From positions 16,444 through 80,443 of the forward strand of contig NZ_CAKMTD010000010.1 of NCBI RefSeq assembly GCF_928391935.1: 64,000 nucleotides of DNA. Reading direction: 5' to 3'. Positions 61,686 through 64,000 of this stretch are shown one piece after another; the stretch's first letter is position 1, and every line of letters starts with the position of its first letter. The notes beneath the pieces were generated by a model that searched no databases, was not told the DNA's origin, and saw only the letters and a list, made by a program, of their open reading frames with translations. A program made the position numbers and the translations under genes. Source of the DNA: Rothia nasimurium. GTDB taxonomy: Bacteria > Actinomycetota > Actinomycetes > Actinomycetales > Micrococcaceae.

Positions 61686-62157
61686 TTTGGACCATAACCA
61701 GCCCACCTCCTTGCCCTTTGGACCACTTTCTGCCCACTCTCTAGCCCTTTGGACCGTGCCTGGCCCACCTTCCCGTCCTTTGGACCACCTTCTGCTCAAA
61801 AACGGCCCCTAAAACAGTCATTTTTGAGCAGAATTTGGTCTAAATTTCTAAGAGGTGAGCTCAACCTGGTCCAAACCTGTCCCGCCGCTCCCACTTGTGA
61901 GCTCAACCTGGTCCAAACCTGTCCCGCCGCTCCCACTTGTGAGCTCAACCTGGTCCAAACTCGCCTTATTTAGATTTCACCTGCCTCATCCCGAGACTTT
62001 GGACCACACCTGGCTCAACCCAAAAAGGTTTGGACCGTGTTCTGCTCATAAACAGATCTAAAATAGGTCTTTTGTGAGCAGAAGTTGGTCTAAATTCGTG
62101 TGCGGTGGGTTTTAGGTGGTCCAAACCTGCCCCGCCTGCCTCGATTCTGGTCCAATA
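61686..62157. repeat. Cluster 1 of a 20-bp bipartite motif (about 13 copies)
   Basis: Consensus TTTGGACCNNNNNCWGSYCA, on both strands. Plus: 61686, 61717, 61748, 61779, 61998, 62029. Minus: 61825, 61856, 61898, 61940, 62075, 62106 and a weak one near 62138. Pairs at 61779-61844 and 62029-62094 form long inverted repeats around a CTAAAA-containing loop. The rest of 61528-62181 holds no gene. Confidence 0.85.
61856..61959. repeat. 42-bp tandem repeat within cluster 1
   Basis: TGAGCTCAACCTGGTCCAAA recurs at 61856, 61898 and 61940 with identical spacers (CCTGTCCCGCCGCTCCCACT), giving two full 42-bp units plus a partial third. Confidence 0.93.
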
Positions 62158-62181
62158 CTAGTTCGTCATAAGGACAGCTCC

Positions 62182-62844
62182 ATGAACTTCCCTGCCTTGC
62201 GTGAGACCCTCACGGCTGCGTCCAATCCCGCCAACGCCGCCCCCATGGCCGCTTATATGCGCGACCAGTTCCCTTTTCTGGGAATTAAAACCCCGTTACG
62301 TCGGGAGCTTATTAAGCCCCTGCTGGCTGAGGCCCGGGTAGACACTAAAACCCAAGGCATAGACCGTAGCTTTGTGGACGCCTGTTGGCAGGCACCGGAG
62401 CGGGAGTTTCAGTATGTTGCCCTCGACTACCTGCATGCCCTGCGTCGTTACCTTGAGCCTGAGGACATTGACTGGTTGCGGGATCTTATTGAAGAGAAGA
62501 GCTGGTGGGATACTGTTGACCGTCTTGACACCATGGTCGGTGAGATTCTTTGGCGCAACCCTAATGACGCTCTGATTCTTGCCTGGGCGCAGGACGCTAA
62601 CATGTGGGTGCGTCGTGTGGCTATTGGCCATCAGTGCCCCCGCAAGGCTGAGACGAATACCGTCCTGCTTGAAGAGATCATCACCCTCAATTTTGGGTCT
62701 AGGGAGTTCTTTATTAATAAGGCTATTGGCTGGTCCCTGCGTGAGTATTCCAAGACTGATCCTGCTTGGGTGGCTGATTTTATGGCTCGTCATGGCGCTC
62801 GCATGGCCCCTTTGAGTGTGCGTGAAGGGTCTAAGCGACTCTAG
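62182..62844 (+). CDS. AlkD-like DNA alkylation repair protein
   Basis: About 220 residues from ATG 62182 (MNFPALRETL), with ATAAGGACAG upstream. All-helical HEAT repeats with the family block QFPFLGIKTPLRRELIKPLL, WWDTVDRLDTMVGEILWRNP, WVRRVAIGHQ and FFINKAIGWSLREYSKTDP. AlkD glycosylases remove cationic alkylated bases such as 3- and 7-methylpurines. It follows a cluster of 20-bp motifs and precedes the Abi-like gene. Confidence 0.92.
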   Translation: MNFPALRETLTAASNPANAAPMAAYMRDQFPFLGIKTPLRRELIKPLLAEARVDTKTQGIDRSFVDACWQAPEREFQYVALDYLHALRRYLEPEDIDWLRDLIEEKSWWDTVDRLDTMVGEILWRNPNDALILAWAQDANMWVRRVAIGHQCPRKAETNTVLLEEIITLNFGSREFFINKAIGWSLREYSKTDPAWVADFMARHGARMAPLSVREGSKRL

Positions 62845-62876
62845 ATAAGTAGATAATTAGTCTGATATTCTGGAGC

Positions 62877-62942
62877 GTAGAAGCCCCGGTGGAGCGCTAC
62901 TTCAAACTCATGTTGGAGTATTCTCGCCGGGGCATTGTCACA
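62877..62942 (+). ncRNA. Structured leader upstream of the Abi-like gene (possible RNA antitoxin)
   Basis: A stem GCCCCGG (62883-62889) / CCGGGGC (62927-62933) closes a loop with an inner hairpin: TACTTCAAAC pairs imperfectly with GTTGGAGTA around TCAT. A possible -10 (GATATTCT) lies just upstream. The RNA ends 10-20 nt before the gene's ribosome site. The layout resembles the abiF-associated RNA motif; I cannot confirm this by search. Confidence 0.5.
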
Positions 62943-62964
62943 TCACAAAGGAGTGATGCCTAGG

Positions 62965-63546
62965 ATGCAGGAAACTCATTGGGTGGAGCAGTGGCTTTCA
63001 GCGGAAAGATGGGAAACCTATAAGCGTGCAGCTCATGAAGATTCTAATTTAGCTCTGCGTCTATACGAGTGGAATACTCAGCTGGCAGGGGCAATTATGC
63101 ACGATGTGGCTCATATCGAAGTGGCTCTTCGCAACACTTACAATCGTGTCCTGTCTGACTCGTGGTCTGGTTCAAATCACTGGCTACTGGATTCCGTGTC
63201 ACCTGTAAGAGCACCTTTGATACGAGTACGGAATGGGCAGAAAAGAGACTTGAACGCTCGTAACCGTTTGAGTATTGATGAAGCGGTGAAACGTACTCGC
63301 TTATCGAACCCCCTGTCTGGGCAAATTATTGCTGAGTTATCTTTTGGGTTCTGGCGTCACCTTACATCGGCGGCGTTAGAGAAAACTTTATGGGTGCCGT
63401 ACCTGCACGAAGCCTTTCCTTCTAAAACAGATCGAAAGAAAGTAGATCGGGCTCTTGCTCTTGTGAATGGTGTGCGTAACCGTGCAGCGCACCACGAGCC
63501 TTTATTTACTGGCCGAAGGCTACAAGAGGTTACGGAGGCGCACTAG
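62965..63546 (+). CDS. Abi-like protein (AbiF/AbiD family, HEPN-type)
   Basis: 193 residues from ATG 62965; ATG 62956 is also possible (AAAGGAG lies 2 or 11 bp upstream). It is helical, with HDVAHIEVALRNTYNRVL near the start and a C-terminal VNGVRNRAAHHEPLF, i.e. the R-N-x-x-A-H pattern of HEPN RNases. Abi-family proteins abort phage infection or act as toxins. The preceding structured leader could be an RNA antitoxin. Lower GC and less biased codons than neighbours suggest transfer. Confidence 0.82.
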   Translation: MQETHWVEQWLSAERWETYKRAAHEDSNLALRLYEWNTQLAGAIMHDVAHIEVALRNTYNRVLSDSWSGSNHWLLDSVSPVRAPLIRVRNGQKRDLNARNRLSIDEAVKRTRLSNPLSGQIIAELSFGFWRHLTSAALEKTLWVPYLHEAFPSKTDRKKVDRALALVNGVRNRAAHHEPLFTGRRLQEVTEAH

Positions 63547-63780
63547 GCTATCGGTATGCTCGCTTTCATGTTTCTCCCAGAGCTCGGTGAGTATCTTCGC
63601 CAAACAAGTTCTGTGAACTTGTGTTTAGAAAATCGTCCCTCGGAGTAGGGGTTCTTCTGTTATTTCCACCCCCGACGTCCTGCTGGTCACTACCGGTTAC
63701 GGCTTGATACGGTCATCATCATGTTTGGCGTGGTGGCTGGCCGTGTGATTATTGGGCACCCGCCCCCGCTTGCGCCCAGG
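63547..63780. other. Intergenic region after the Abi-like gene
   Basis: No gene. A hairpin ACAAGTTC / GAACTTGT lies at 63605-63622, possibly the terminator. Long ORFs to the right arise only from the repeated motif. Confidence 0.55.
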
Positions 63781-63978
63781 ACGGTCCAAACCCGCTTTCG
63801 TTCTCCCGTCCTTTGGGCTTTGGACCATTCCCTGCTCAGCTTTTAGTGTTTTGGACCGTATTCTGCTCGGTTTCGGGCTTAAAACTGGCCTTTTATGAGC
63901 AGGATCTGGTCCAAATCTTTTAGGGGTGGGCTTAGGACGGTCCAAACCCGCCTCCGCTTGGGCCCAGGACGGTCCAAA
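63771..63978. repeat. Cluster 2 of the 20-bp bipartite motif (6 copies)
   Basis: Same consensus as cluster 1. Minus: 63771, 63896, 63927, 63959; plus: 63819, 63850. The pair 63850-63915 forms a third long inverted repeat around CTTAAAACT. It continues toward the right edge of the window. Confidence 0.85.
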
Positions 63979-64000
63979 TCCCCCGCCTCCACCCCCCACC

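Noticed and set aside
61779..61844. Inverted motif pairs considered as integron attC sites
   Set aside because: No GTTRRRY/RYYYAAC core and no integrase in the window.
61856..61959. 42-bp repeats considered as a CRISPR array
   Set aside because: Units are contiguous with identical spacers and there are no cas genes.
63697..63999. Minus-strand ORF at the right edge
   Set aside because: It lies wholly in the motif cluster; no ribosome site, and its peptide is the translated repeat.

Overview
The window is a high-GC Gram-positive (actinobacterial) chromosome segment spanning the replication origin. The gene order gyrA-gyrB-DciA-recF-dnaN-dnaA | oriC | rpmH-rnpA-yidD-yidC-khpB-rsmG-parA-parB is intact. 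Together with DUF3566, a DLW-39-type micropeptide, tRNA-Ile/tRNA-Ala and trxA-trxB-murJ-cca, this points to Micrococcaceae; a Rothia-like organism is my best inference from protein wording and layout, but it was not tested by any search.

Layout. 1-11.5 kb: CPA1 antiporter (cut by the left edge), biotin block (bioB, a degenerate bioB-like paralogue, a TetR regulator that may be BioQ), galactokinase, a small antitoxin-like protein, a locus with two perfect DnaA boxes, rhomboid protease, cyclophilin, an AAA ATPase behind a 60-bp palindrome, a methyltransferase between two 37-bp GC-rich repeats, a Lys/Ala-rich protein and an anchored exported protein. 11.5-17.4 kb: a rearranged zone. Two arrays of 5S rRNA tails, hairpins and terminators each end in an intact 5S gene that abuts tRNA-Ala. 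Between them lie an ATPase, a PiT phosphate transporter operon, a probable decayed gene copy and an intact IS6100 carrying a 101-bp terminal duplication. 17.4-35.1 kb: the conserved origin core, with oriC on both sides of dnaA and ParB/parS. 35.1-39.3 kb: an accessory insertion between parB and trxA, with a Tat-exported GH16 enzyme, a motif-rich intergenic region and an AT-rich island between two parS sites. 39.3-52.4 kb: trxA-trxB-pseudokinase-murJ, NUDIX, cca, a SatD-like regulator behind a 46-bp palindrome, an ABC exporter, and rpsF-ssb-rpsR-rplI. 52.4-61.5 kb: DUF418 protein between two related candidate small RNAs, an SMR guanidinium-type exporter, glycerate kinase, a siderophore-interacting protein, and dnaB interrupted by two inteins. 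61.5-64 kb: an AlkD-like repair gene and an Abi-like gene preceded by a structured leader, flanked on both sides by clusters of a 20-bp bipartite motif.

How the genes work together. The core encodes origin recognition and melting (DnaA), helicase loading (DnaB, DciA), the sliding clamp, gyrase, ParABS segregation, membrane insertion (YidC/YidD) and cell-wall lipid flipping (MurJ). The most unusual items are the covarying 5S-tail hairpin array, the 20-bp motif clusters around the Abi/AlkD island with a possible RNA antitoxin leader, the GTGTGTG-loop RNA pair, the twin-intein DnaB, the BioB-like pseudoenzyme and the duplicated IS6100 end.
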